Under the pieces are notes generated by a model. That model did not search any database. It was given only the letters and a program-made list of their open reading frames with translations, and had not been told where the DNA came from. 64,000 nucleotides of DNA from Solen grandis (taxonomy: Eukaryota > Mollusca > Bivalvia > Adapedonta > Solenidae): contig CM037778.1 of the NCBI GenBank assembly GCA_021229015.1, positions 83,636,395 through 83,700,394 of the forward strand, read 5' to 3'. The translations under genes and the position numbers were made by a program. Numbering within the stretch: position 1 is the first letter of the stretch; every line of letters starts with the position of its first letter. Below are positions 12,024 to 22,800 of this stretch, piece after piece.

Positions 12024-12450
12024 ATGAAGAAAATTGCTCAAAAGATGAAGATGCGAGAGTGTAAACAAGGTGAAATCTGGCAATTTTTTAATATTAAAAG
12101 GGACATAACTCCTGACCTTACTGACCGATCTCAGCCATGATCGAACTCAATCGAGACATTATGGTCATAAACATTGTCTTAAAGTTTGAAGATGATTGCT
12201 TCAGAAATATAGGTGATAGAATGTAAACACTTAATTGTTGATGCCAACGACGCACGACGCACACAGCACGACGGACGACGGACACTCACGGGATCACAAT
12301 AGCTCACCCATAGCTTTGCTCAGGTGAGCTAAAAACAGAACAAAAACAATAGGTCTTTCGGCTGAGGCAGAAAGCCCTAAATAATAATAAGAAAAACATA
12401 ACAAACCCAAAAGGTCATTCTGCTTGAGGCAGAAAGCCCTAATAAAAGTT
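12021..12450. repeat. Satellite remainder and cagaaagccct repeat cluster
   Basis: 12021-12240 completes the ~160-bp satellite interrupted by the LINE. 12250-12330 is a degenerate cgacgcacgacg stretch and a gctcaggtgagct end motif. 12346-12445 holds two copies of gaggcagaaagccctaa followed by (taa)n, also seen once at about 7731, so this short motif flanks the whole satellite block on both sides. Confidence 0.65.
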
Positions 12451-12699
12451 TGGAGAAAGTCGTAATAACAGAGGCAATATGCTTATCGGTCCTGGTGTAC
12501 ACCACTGCATCCTAAAATTCACCTCATCCTCTCAAATACGCATTGCAATTCACCTTTTAACACGGGCACTCTTTCCTGCGTAGGAACGTCCGGATCGTGG
12601 GTAACCAACCTAATATCCGCTTTCTGTTTTTACTTCAAACTGCTAGAATTCAGTATACAAGCCCTAATCCGAAAAACATGAATATCTGCTATGTTTGAT

Positions 12700-13195
12700 G
12701 ACGTAATCACTTGAAATTTTCAGGACTTTTTGCACATCTTGGACTACGACATTGGTGCAAATTTAAACTTTAGACAGGATGATCCTTGAGTGAACCTTCA
12801 CAAACGTTGCTTAAATAAACTTGATACATGTAGAACTCTGGTTGCCATGGCAACGGAAAGAAAACAATTATGAAAATCATCTCCTTCAAAACTACTGGCC
12901 AGATTTCAAAATGTTTTGGTACAGATGTTCCTAGCGTAACAATCTACCAAGATTGCTAAAATTATTCCGATCCGAAAGAGAACATGGCCGCCAGGGGCGG
13001 GGCTTATTTGCCTTATATGTACATAGTTAAAAACTTTAAACGACATCTCCTCTGAAACCGATGGACAGAATTTGATTAACTTGGCAAGGATGATCCTTGG
13101 GCGAACCTTCACAAAAGTTGCTCAAATAAACTTGATCCATGTAGAAATCTGGTTACCATGGCAACGGAAAGAAAAAAAGAAAGAAAATCATCTCG
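12700..13195. repeat. About 310-bp tandem duplication
   Basis: The stretch from about 12776 (aggatgatccttg, then gttgccatggcaacggaaag) is repeated from about 13086 with minor changes. The open frames in this area (12906-13112 minus and 13072-13296 plus) run across the duplication and have no recognisable domain. Confidence 0.65.
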
Positions 13196-13198
13196 TTT

Positions 13199-14112
13199 TG
13201 AACTACTTTTGTTCAAATCAACAGGGAACTCCAGGCCTTGTGGTTTCTGAGAATATTTTTCCCTGGGGTCAAAATTGGTCTAGCCCCAGGGGATAGGCTA
13301 ATATAGGAAAAACTTGAAAAATATTCTTCTCAGAAACCACAAGGCCTGGAGTTAAGATATTTTGTGTGCAGCATTGTAAATCACTACCAAGTTTGTTCAA
13401 GTTTGTTCAAATAATGGCCCTGGGGTCAAAAATTTGAAAAAAAACACTTGAAAAATATTCTCAGAAACCACAAGGCCTGGAGTTTAGATATTTGGTATGT
13501 AGCATTGTCTAATGGGTCTCTACCAAGATCGTACAAATCATGACCTTTGGGTCAAATTTTGCCCCCGCCAAAGGGGTCCCTGATTTTACATAGGCTAATA
13601 TAGGAGAAACTTGAAAAATCTTCTTCTCAGAAACCACAATACCTGGTGTTAAGATATTTGGTGTGTAGCATTTTCTAGTAGATCTCTACCAAGTCTGTTC
13701 AAATCATGACCGTGGGGTCAAAATTGGCCCCAACTCAGCGGCCACTTCATTTAACATAGACTTATATAGGAAAAACTTGAAGATCTTCTTCTCAGAAACC
13801 ACAAGGCCTGGAGTTTAGATATTTTGGTGTGCAGCATTGTGTAGTGGATCTATACCCAATTTGTTGAAATCATGACCCTGGGGTCAAAATTGGTCCCGTC
13901 CCAGGGGTCACTTGATTTAACATAGGCTAATATAGGAAAAACTTGAAAAAATTTCTTCTCAGAAATCACAAAGCCTGTAGTTTAGATATTTGGTTTGTTA
14001 CATGGGCTAATAGACCTCTACCAAGTTTGTTCAAATCATGACCCTGGGATCACTTGATTTTACATAGCCTACTGATACCAGGTAAGCGGTTCAGGGCCAT
14101 CATGGCCCTCTT
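13199..14112. repeat. About 165-bp satellite ending in a hairpin cassette
   Basis: Units are marked by ctcagaaaccacaaggcctg at about 13326, 13458, 13627, 13792 and 13960, with gaccctggggtcaaaattgg and taggaaaaacttgaaaaat in each. The block ends with agggccatcatggccct, a perfect hairpin with a 3-nt loop, followed by cttgttt. The reverse complement of this end occurs at about 15292. Confidence 0.8.
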
Positions 14113-15285
14113 GTTTGCATGTAAAGAGGACTAGTGATACTTTTTTCCCTTGCAGAACACTAAGTTTGAGTATTATTGTAGTTATCTTAAGGATGGTTCT
14201 CGAAAAGTTAGCATTATGAAACTGTAGATGAAAACAAAGCCACCGATTCCCTTTTGAATTAATTGACTTTAAATTATTTTATATGAAGTCAGATTTTATC
14301 TACTATTTATATAAGTTTGCACTCTACAACCGTCAATTCGGGACGGATTTTCTTCATTTTTTTAGGATGGTGTATATCAGAATAGTAAATGGATATGATT
14401 AGTTTTGACATGGTTTGAAGTGCAGAAAGTCCTTTCTTTTGTTCAGAACAAAAGGAGTCTAGTTACAGAATATGTTTGCACCAACGAATGTCAGTATCAC
14501 ATGCACTGATATATAATCCTTATTCGAATGAATTGCGGCAAGCAAGGACACATACCAACGAATGTCAGTATGATATGCACTAATATATAACTATTGTTAA
14601 ATTAAATGCCTAAAAGTAAAATTGTAAGTGGCATGTATTCTAAAGTGAACTGATGGTACAACTAGGATTTAATTTTACCAGATTTTTTAAAATATTTTGG
14701 TAAGTTTAGTTGCTTAATATGAAGCAACATCACTATAGCCATTAACCGTTCCAGCGAAGTTTCTACAGAAGAACTATTACGAAAGACTTGTTTTATTGTA
14801 AGATTGGGTCATTACTATCATGCGTGTAATATTCATTTATCCATAATCCATTAAGACGTTACCCTAAGATATATAATTTGAACTGCACCGGAAGTGTACG
14901 TGTACATGAGAATGAAATCAAATTGCGTGGGTTATATTAACTTTACAATTCCTGAATATTTCAACCTCTTTTGGGCAGGTATTGAAGCATTGAGACACAT
15001 TGAAAATTACCCTTACAAGTTTAAGTATTTATCATTCTGTAATATGAGATTTCTGTTTTGCAAGCGTTTGCATGAGTTAACGCCACGTCAAGGTAATGTC
15101 TATAAATAACACTGCATGGCTTTAAAAATTTGACTAAACCCTTACAAGTATTAATCATTCAGGTAATGTGATAATTTTGTTTTGCAAACGTGCGCCAGGT
15201 CAAGGACTGACGATAACTAGAACTATCACTTTAGATAATTAATACCCCCGCATCTCACATTGTCTTTAATATATCTGACCACGAA
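14113..15285. other. No gene recognised
   Basis: A short direct repeat is present (caacgaatgtcagtat, then atgcac and atatataa, at about 14483 and 14558). The 71-codon frame at 14894-15109 and a near repeat of its end at about 15125-15200 (gtaatgt, ttttgcaa) have no recognisable protein signature. Confidence 0.4.
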
Positions 15286-15335
15286 ACAAGAGAGCCGTGG
15301 TGGCCCTAAAACGCTCACAATAGTACCATCAACCT
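15286..15335. repeat. Isolated CAAGAGRGCC repeat-terminal cassette
   Basis: The motif gaaacaagagagccgtggtggccctaaaac and a following cgctcac match, in opposite orientation, the end of the 13.2-14.1 kb satellite, and in the same orientation the start of the 7.75 kb block. No satellite units follow it. Confidence 0.5.
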
Positions 15336-16770
15336 AATTAAAACAAATCAGGTCACTTTATTTTACCTTGTTACCTTCAGCAACAGCCAGATTCAAAATC
15401 TAAAGAAAACTAGCATGACGGTAGGACACATTTGTGACCAAAGAATTCTAACTTTCTTGTTTGATATAAGAAGAATTTGAAAATTTGATATTGAGAGTAT
15501 ATAGAGGTCTCATTTATCAAGGGATCATTTTTTTAATTTACCAAGTATGGTAGAGCATTATTGTAACCAGCTACCGGGGTTCAGCTCAGTACACATTAAA
15601 ATAAATATACTTGAGTCGTTTAATGTATTTAATAATACATAATTAAGTTCATATCGTATTATTCTGATTACTGTATAACAAATATTTCAGGATACCACAA
15701 CAATGACGGTTTCCAACCGAAATAAACAAAATACAATATCTGAGACGTATGTGATTTCACTGCTGAACTTACATAATTCATATCATAGCAGTTTCTCTAG
15801 ATCCAATTGGTGATTTATATCATATGAATACAAAGAACAATGACATGGTCACAATACATGTACAAGATATTAAAAGGCAATACATTACAATACACACATG
15901 TACATATTTACACAACTCACCAGTATATGGTACTAACTGGACGTCATCCCTCCGGTCATGCTGTTAATTCTGTTAATCAGGCGTAAAAAATGCCTTGTTT
16001 CTGGTAACAGGCTGTGAAAAAATAGGTCGGTCGGCTTTTCTTTTTTTGTGCTTTTTTTTTTGAAAGCTTAGATCTAATGAGGAAACGTAACATGCTACAT
16101 GCCAATATACCTTTTACTGTATTTTGCAATTTCAGACAGCTTTACAGAAAAAAAAATCTTTCTAGTTTGTACTAAACATCAGTCCATTCAGCTGATATGA
16201 GAATTTGGTTGCCGGCACATGTCCACAGTATATTACTTAGAAAGCACATGCTGGGTGCAGATGAAATTTCATTACAAATGGCGGAGGCAGTCACCTGTGT
16301 CATTCAACACACGTTCTTATGTTTCCTAATTATAAATAAATGCGAATACTCAAATGGTATCGCTTTCGATATGTGTTTACATTTTACACACTCTCTACCG
16401 ACTTACGTTTTATCTGCGGTGAGAAACTATTGTTTTCGGGTGCAAAAAGGGGAGAAGATTGGGCAAGAAATGTGTGATGGACTGAATAATGTCTATTATG
16501 AAATCATCTGGTAGCTTGTAAGTATATTTAAAGTGTACTGAGGATCCACCAAATTAACTATTGTTACGACCCACTTAAAAAAAAACTTGTTCGTAAAGTT
16601 TCAGACGTAGTTTATCTTCGACTTTTTACGAAAGATAGTTCGAAACTAATCCGTAACCTCAATATGGCTGACTCAATATCGTTAGTAACTTGTTTAAACG
16701 AAAAAAATGCGATATAAAATCTTAGAATAAAATGGATTTTAGTAGTGTAAAAGTAGGATTCTCGCGGCCA
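15336..16770. other. No gene recognised
   Basis: The longest frame, 16197-16514 (105 codons), contains scattered cysteines but no recognised domain and is not supported by splice context. It could be chance. Confidence 0.4.
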
Positions 16771-16779
16771 TTTTGTTTT

Positions 16780-16915
16780 AGAAGGAATATAGTTATATAG
16801 AGGGGGCGTGTCTAGTCGCCATCTTTTTTGGAGGAAAATACAGTTATATAGAGGGGGCGTGTCTAGTCGCCATTGTTTTAGAGGTATATAGAGTTATATA
16901 GTGGGGGCGTGTCTG
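16780..16915. repeat. Three short tandem units with agttatatagagggggcgtg
   Basis: Three units of about 45-50 bp, each with agttatatag.gggggcgtgtct followed in the first two by agtcgccat, lie at about 16790, 16848 and 16891. The GC-rich core stands out from AT-rich surroundings. Confidence 0.7.
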
Positions 16916-17540
16916 ACCACCACATGCATGACTGCGTAGAGAGCAGTGGACATGTCAGTAATTAGCCTGTTTATTAACAATGTTGTCATTGAAGTCACCA
17001 TGTAGTGGACATGTAGTAGGCGTGTCGGCATTCAATATTCTAATTAAAAAAGGTTTTATATGAAAGGGTGAGAGCTGTGTTAGCAATAGAAGTCGCATGT
17101 CTCAGAATATAAAGAAGAAATTACGGAGTATACGTGGTGTCAATTTTAGTTTTCTAGCTCACATAGGCGCTGCGAAAGACTTAAATACATTTTAAGGTCC
17201 AAAGTTCGGAACTTTGTTTAACCACAGAACCTTGGTCTATTTCAATCTGGAAAAACGTATATAATAATGCACATCTGGGACGTAATATACACATTTTGTG
17301 AAAATATCTAGAAAATCCGCCGAGAAATGAAGGCTGTAGAGTACAAAAAAACTTTTGTAGTATATGTCAAACTTGACGTTGATTCGAATGATAGGACTTT
17401 CTGCAACCTGTGTTAATGCAAAAAGCAGGAGATAGAAGTTTCATGTAATGACTCACCTCTGGTAGTATTTCATGTTCATGCTGAACAAGTGACATTATAT
17501 TCCGCGAAAAATAAACGTTTAGTTACGAAGAAAAAAAATA

Positions 17541-17568
17541 AGTAGTAGTAGTAGTAGTAGTAGTAGTA
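17541..17568 (+). repeat. (AGT)n microsatellite
   Basis: About nine perfect AGT triplets just before the CRE-type palindrome at 17575. Confidence 0.9.
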
Positions 17569-17574
17569 TCCTTA

Positions 17575-17592
17575 TGACGTCATATGACGTCA
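17575..17592. promoter_or_regulatory. Perfect double-CRE palindrome
   Basis: TGACGTCATATGACGTCA is its own reverse complement and contains two full CREB/ATF sites. Regulatory use is inferred from the motif only. It lies in repeat DNA about 2.1 kb before the first SLC6 exon seen here. Confidence 0.35.
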
Positions 17593-17868
17593 CGCCTCAA
17601 AATATATTAAGAAATTATGCAGAACTGCAAACAGTGTAGGTTTCAACTTTCTATCTCATCCCGAAATTCTTTTACCCTAAAATGAAATTTTTGGTCCTAT
17701 GTTCGAATCTTACTTCAGCCACAATACTTCGGTTTTTCGGAATTTCGGTTAGCTGACAAAATATTCACACCTTAGTTTCAAGATGTACCATCTGTAAAAA
17801 ATTGAAGAAAATCTGATCATAAATGGCGGCTGTAGAGCGCGAACACCATTTTTCACTAATTTTAGCTC

Positions 17869-17886
17869 TGACGTCACGTGACGTCA
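17869..17886. promoter_or_regulatory. Perfect double-CRE palindrome with central E-box
   Basis: TGACGTCACGTGACGTCA is self-complementary and contains two CREs around a CACGTG E-box. It sits about 290 bp after the first such palindrome in the same repeat unit. Function is inferred from the motif only. Confidence 0.35.
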
Positions 17887-18490
17887 TAGGGTGCTGAAAA
17901 TGCTGTTGCTCCAAAGCGCATATTTTACTGCAATAACTCTGAAATATTCATTATTCTGAACAACTGGCATCATGTCGAAATCATTGCCCCAAATTAAAAT
18001 TAAGTGGTATGCTTTTGACGTCCTATGAAGTCACGACTCAAAATATATGTAGAAATTCTGCAGAACTGCAAACTGTGTAAGTTTCAACTTTCTATCTCAT
18101 CCTGAAGCTCTTTAATCCTAAAATGAAAGTTTCGGTCCTATGTTCGAATCTTATTTAAGCCACAGAACTTCGGTCTTTCGGAATTTCGGTTAGCTGACAG
18201 GATATGCACACCTTAGTTTCAAGATGTACCATCTGAGAAAATTTGAAAAAAAATCCGACCATAAATGGCGGCTGTAGAGCGTGAACACCATTTTTCACTA
18301 TTTTTAGCTGTGACGTCACATGACATCATAGGGTGCTGAAGATGCTTTTGTTCAAAAGCGCATTCTTTACTGTCATAACTCTGAAATTTTCATTATTCTG
18401 AACAACTGGCATCATGTCGATTTCATTGCCCTAAAATGAAAATTAAGAAGTATGCTTATGACGTCACATGACGACATGATAAAATCACGA

Positions 18491-18920
18491 GGGTGTACCA
18501 TATACACGATAAACCTCTTCATATATGGATAATCGTTTTTTCAACAACGTATTTGTATTACTTTATTTAGTAACATTAAATTTGTATTATATGTATTACA
18601 TAATTAATGTTATTATTATTATTTATCGAATGATACTAGAAAGCCAAATGTACAAAAACCATATGGTCCTTAAATGACAAACAGTTAATACGCTAGATGT
18701 TAATCGACTCAATGTTCAATTTGGTTTCTGATTTGAGAAATATAAAATAACATCAAAAGTAAGCAACTTTCCATCCTGTTCCAAGAAACCAGCACAGGGT
18801 TTTTTCGTATGTGTTGAGGTCACTGAATTGAACAAATATTTTTAAACAAAATTTAAAAGTAACATTTACAGCAGTTTATAACTCCTAGTTGGATTAAAAC
18901 TGTATATTTGTTGTTGTATT
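18491..18920. other. No feature recognised
   Basis: AT-rich sequence with no coding or repeat structure seen. Confidence 0.4.
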
Positions 18921-18922
18921 GG

Positions 18923-19080
18923 GGTTTACCGTCGCTGCGATTGTATTTCAATCATATAGCGACGTCCAGCTAATTACAGGTGGAGGAAGATCCCGAGTAC
19001 ACAGGGGTACCCGGGAAGAACCACCGGCCTACCGCAAGCCAGCTGGAGGGCTTCCTAACATGAAAAATTCGAAGTCTCTA
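18923..19080 (-). mobile_element. tRNA-derived SINE (family B), head missing
   Basis: The sequence shares tttaccgtcg, tatagcgacgtccagctaat, acaggtggaggaagacccc and cgcaagccagctggaagg with copies at 30283 and 46042. The tRNA-related head, visible in the 46-kb copy, is missing here. The minus orientation follows from the head position in that copy. Confidence 0.75.
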
Positions 19081-19384
19081 CCGGGACTGTATATTTTGCT
19101 TATAGCTCCTTTTCATCAATTCATACAGAGGTATCATACATAATTTTCAAGCTTAGTTAACACAATATTGGTTATGTTACTTAAATGTTTTATTTTTGTT
19201 CATGTATATCTATATGTATATTTATGTATACTTTTTACGACATATATATTTTTATCTTTAAACATTAAAATCTATCCTGTGCCATGAATAGCCACGCACA
19301 TATTATACGAATCTTTATAAAGCCAAAAAAGATAGTTCCGTTTCTGGTCTCCACCCAGAAAAAAAGAGGGTCGGTAGGTAGGTA

Positions 19385-19465
19385 TATGATTTGTTTTTTG
19401 TTTTTTAATCTTTTTTTTTCTTTTCTTTCTTTCTTTTTTTTCTGTTTTTTTTTAATGATACGAAA
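19385..19465. repeat. Poly(T)/(TTTC) low-complexity tract
   Basis: Pyrimidine-rich run ending at about 19453, followed by an A-rich stretch and a near-inverted flank (tttctggtctccacccag at about 19340 versus ggcgaccagaaacgga at about 19552). This suggests a small foldback element between about 19335 and 19570. Confidence 0.5.
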
Positions 19466-19685
19466 ACTAAAAAAACGTAAAGAAAAGATTTTTTAAAGGC
19501 GGAAATGTAAAACAAAACTTTAGGGTCGGCCGTGAAAAGAAGCGTCGGTCGGGCGACCAGAAACGGAATTATTATTTTTTTTTTTTTTTTGCCTAATGAT
19601 TTCTCCAAATGGCATCTTTTACGTCATTTACCTTATTTTTTGTTTTTTTTTCTCAAGAATATCTCTGTTTTCATTTTCTTCTTAG

Positions 19686-19817
19686 GGGCATTTTTCATCC
19701 CGTTCATGTTATTCCTTGCTCTGTGTGGAGGACCCGTGTATTACTTAGAACTATCGCTTGGTCAGTTTTCCGGCAAGACTGCAGCAAAAGTATGGGATAT
19801 ATGTCCGCTGTTGAGAG
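19686..19817 (+). CDS. SLC6 exon: TM2 and first intracellular loop
   Basis: Acceptor cttag, donor gtaggt. Encodes [20 protein letters not shown] then [10 protein letters not shown] and [11 protein letters not shown]. The tyrosine equivalent to the TM2 chloride ligand is kept. The preceding exon should end in ...GG with a split glycine codon; none was recognised upstream. Confidence 0.92.
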
Positions 19818-22800
19818 GTAGGTTACATGATTTCAACTGGCGACAAGTTATCGTGCTCCTTCAAATGTGTATTAACATTACTGAATCAGAGAGAGATAGT
19901 GAGAGAGAAAGCGATAAGTGACCGCCCTCCCCCCACGTGATTGACGTTTATCACATAACTTGGGATAGTTCAACGACTGGTTGGCCCAGTGTCGGATTAT
20001 TTCATTATTTCATTAATATAATTTGTCTACGTCATAACCAACACTATTTCTGTCTCATGTCGACATATGTAGAAACATTTCTGAAATATTGCAAGTGATG
20101 CATTAATACATTAAACCCAAACAAACAAAACCTATATTTCCAGGAACAGGCATTATCATGGTGTTCGCCTCCAGTGTCTGCTGTATCTACTACATGCTGC
20201 CATTTGCCTGGATCATCTACTACTGTTTCCGATCCTTCTACAAGGATCTCGGCTGGGCTAGTTGTGGTAATCCCTGGAATACACCAAACTGTCGAGGTGA
20301 TACATGTAGCTACAAAAAGTCCTGGTTTGAATCATTTAATCCGCTAAATTAAATAAATGACACCTTATCTCAGTAAATGCATTTTTTAACATACGCATAT
20401 AGAATTGTTTGTGTTTGCATTTCTTAAAAAAAAAGAGCAATATGAAACATGACACGCATGCGCGGATCCAGCCATTCCCCTTAGGGTGGGTGGGTAGTCA
20501 AAAGATAGATATGTTGGCCAACACTTTGAAATTAGCATGCATCATAGCCAATTGTGAAATTAATGAAACTCATCGTACGTGAGGCGGGGTGGGGGGATTG
20601 CGGCTTGAGCCACTTCTCTAGCCAACTCTATGGAAAGTACTGTACGGGAGGATGGGGTTGGGGGGTGGGGGATTTGGGTCCAACGTTTTTTCCAGGAGGG
20701 TAGGAGGGTAAAGGGTTTTCTTCTTTTTTCTCTTACTACAATAGCCAAATCCCGGGGGGTCATGACCCCCTAAACCCCACTGGATCCTCGCATGACATGT
20801 TACAACAGCTGTTAAATTTAGGCTATTTTAAAAGACTAAAATAAAAAACGAAACAATCAATATGGCATACTTACAGAAACAAATTAAGTTTTAATAAGCA
20901 TTTATAAACATATATTTCGAGCTGAAATATAAGAAAGAGGATGAGTTTATTGATATTGCGATTATCATTTTTTATATATAAAAATATTCGAGATAAAATT
21001 TAAATATGTATTTATAGGCCTATTTACGTCTTTTCGAATAGTTTTAAATTAGAGAGAAAAGTCATCACCTTAATTCGAAATTGGTTCAATATATACACGA
21101 ACATGTATTTCACTGTTTCTTTTAAAATGCAAGTGAAAGGAAAGGCTTTAGAACAATTCAGAAATAACTAGAAAAAAAGTAATCTTGTCGAGTCTAATAA
21201 CATACACGTCGTTTTAAAGTTAGATTACGTTCCTTTGCAGATTATTCCCAAATGAACGCCTTAAATGTTTCTACCAGTCTCACGAATTCCACCACTACCA
21301 CAATCAATATGACAGTGAAGAGTAGTAACGCAACATACACTACTCCGGGAGATGAATTTTGGAGGTATAGATTAAACCCATTTAATCAAAAAATGAAAGG
21401 AAAGAAAAATGAAGAATAAATTAAGGAATATTCATGCCAATACAATCTCTCGTTAGTGTTCTTTTTATTTGAATTTTTAATACAATAGAACCTGTCCTAG
21501 TGACCACCAGTGTTAAGCGGTCAACCTGCATTTAGCGGTCAGTTTTGATATTAGCATTTTGTTATATGATTAACCTTCATTTAGCGATCAACTCTGTTAA
21601 GCGGTCCCTTTTTCTTGTTTCCTTGACTGGCCGCTTATGGCAGGTTTGACTGTGAATATATTTTTCGTGATTTATTGTCCTCCTTGCACGGTTACTATCC
21701 CAGTTTCTACTCATAAAATACGCCTTTTGTATGGCATGATGATTGTACTGGTACGAGAAAAGTATTGAAAAATATATTAAAATTTAAAATAACAAATCGG
21801 TCCCGGTGGCCGAGTGGTTAGTGCGTCCGCCCCGAAATCGGGAGGTCGTGGGTTCGATCCCCGGCCGCGACATACTAAAGTCGTAAAAAAATTGTACTGG
21901 TTTAGCTCCCTTGCTTGGCGCTCAGCATATAAGGGTAGTTTCAGGACTGGTTGGCCCGGTGTCATGATTATAGGGAATCATACAAGAAACAGTTTTATGG
22001 AAAAAAATTGTGTTCGCCGACCTTCTTTTTGTGTTATCTGCCCCTGAATGTGATATTTTAGCGCTTTTAGTCCATATTCAAGGGAAGATAACCCAAAATA
22101 ATTCTTACTGATACCTTATATTATTTCTTATTAATGATTGTGATTTCATTTCGAGTCATTGTGCAAAATTTGAACCTAGTTGATCTTAAATGTGTTCTAT
22201 TACGTTTAAAACTGTAAATATATTGCTGTTGTTTTTTAAAGGGGGGCGGGAGGTAGTCTGGGGAAAATTGATATATATTTGCATGAGTGATTAGAGTATA
22301 AAATCTGTCGCATAGAATTTCTAAAAAATGTACAGAGACAGGGAATAAAGTACTGAACACTGATTTTGAAACCTTGTGAGATGTTGTTTGCTATTATTTG
22401 AGTTATCTTCCCTTGCAGATGACCTAAAAGTGCTCAAATATCACATTCAGGGGCAGATATCTCAAAAAAGAAGGATGGTGACCCCCATTTTTTCCATAAA
22501 AATGTTTCTTTTATGATTCTCTATAGTCATGCAAAATTTAAAATAATTATATTGAATAGTTTTAATTTTCCTTCTTTGTCTATATAGAAAATGTAGCAAA
22601 CTGTCACATACGCCCTTAAATCCAACAAACAAACAACATTGTGGATTGAAATGTATCTGACCGGATAATAAACCAATCGGATTAAAGGACACCTTATTGA
22701 CCCTTTACCTCTGACCTCGCCATAATCGTTTTGACGTAGTAGCAACCCAGATTAGATAGTATCTTTAGGAGATGTCTGATCAGGGTCTCATCTGTTCGCG

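Larger units (their letters stand above)
17570..18490. repeat. About 430-440 bp tandem duplication carrying CRE palindromes
   Basis: Two long direct copies (about 17570-18005 and 18010-18480) share gcagaactgcaaac, tttcaactttctatctcat, ggaatttcggttagctgaca, ataaatggcggctgtagagcg and gaacaactggcatcatgtcga segments. The first copy carries two perfect 18-bp palindromes, each with two TGACGTCA elements. In the second copy the corresponding sites are partly mutated. No coding content was seen. Confidence 0.8.

Noticed and set aside
16197..16514. 105-codon ORF as a gene
   Set aside because: No recognisable domain, splice context or family similarity. Length is compatible with chance.
21800..21873. 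Functional tRNA gene
   Set aside because: One acceptor mismatch, and the same head is joined to a shared SINE body in several other copies; it is a SINE head.
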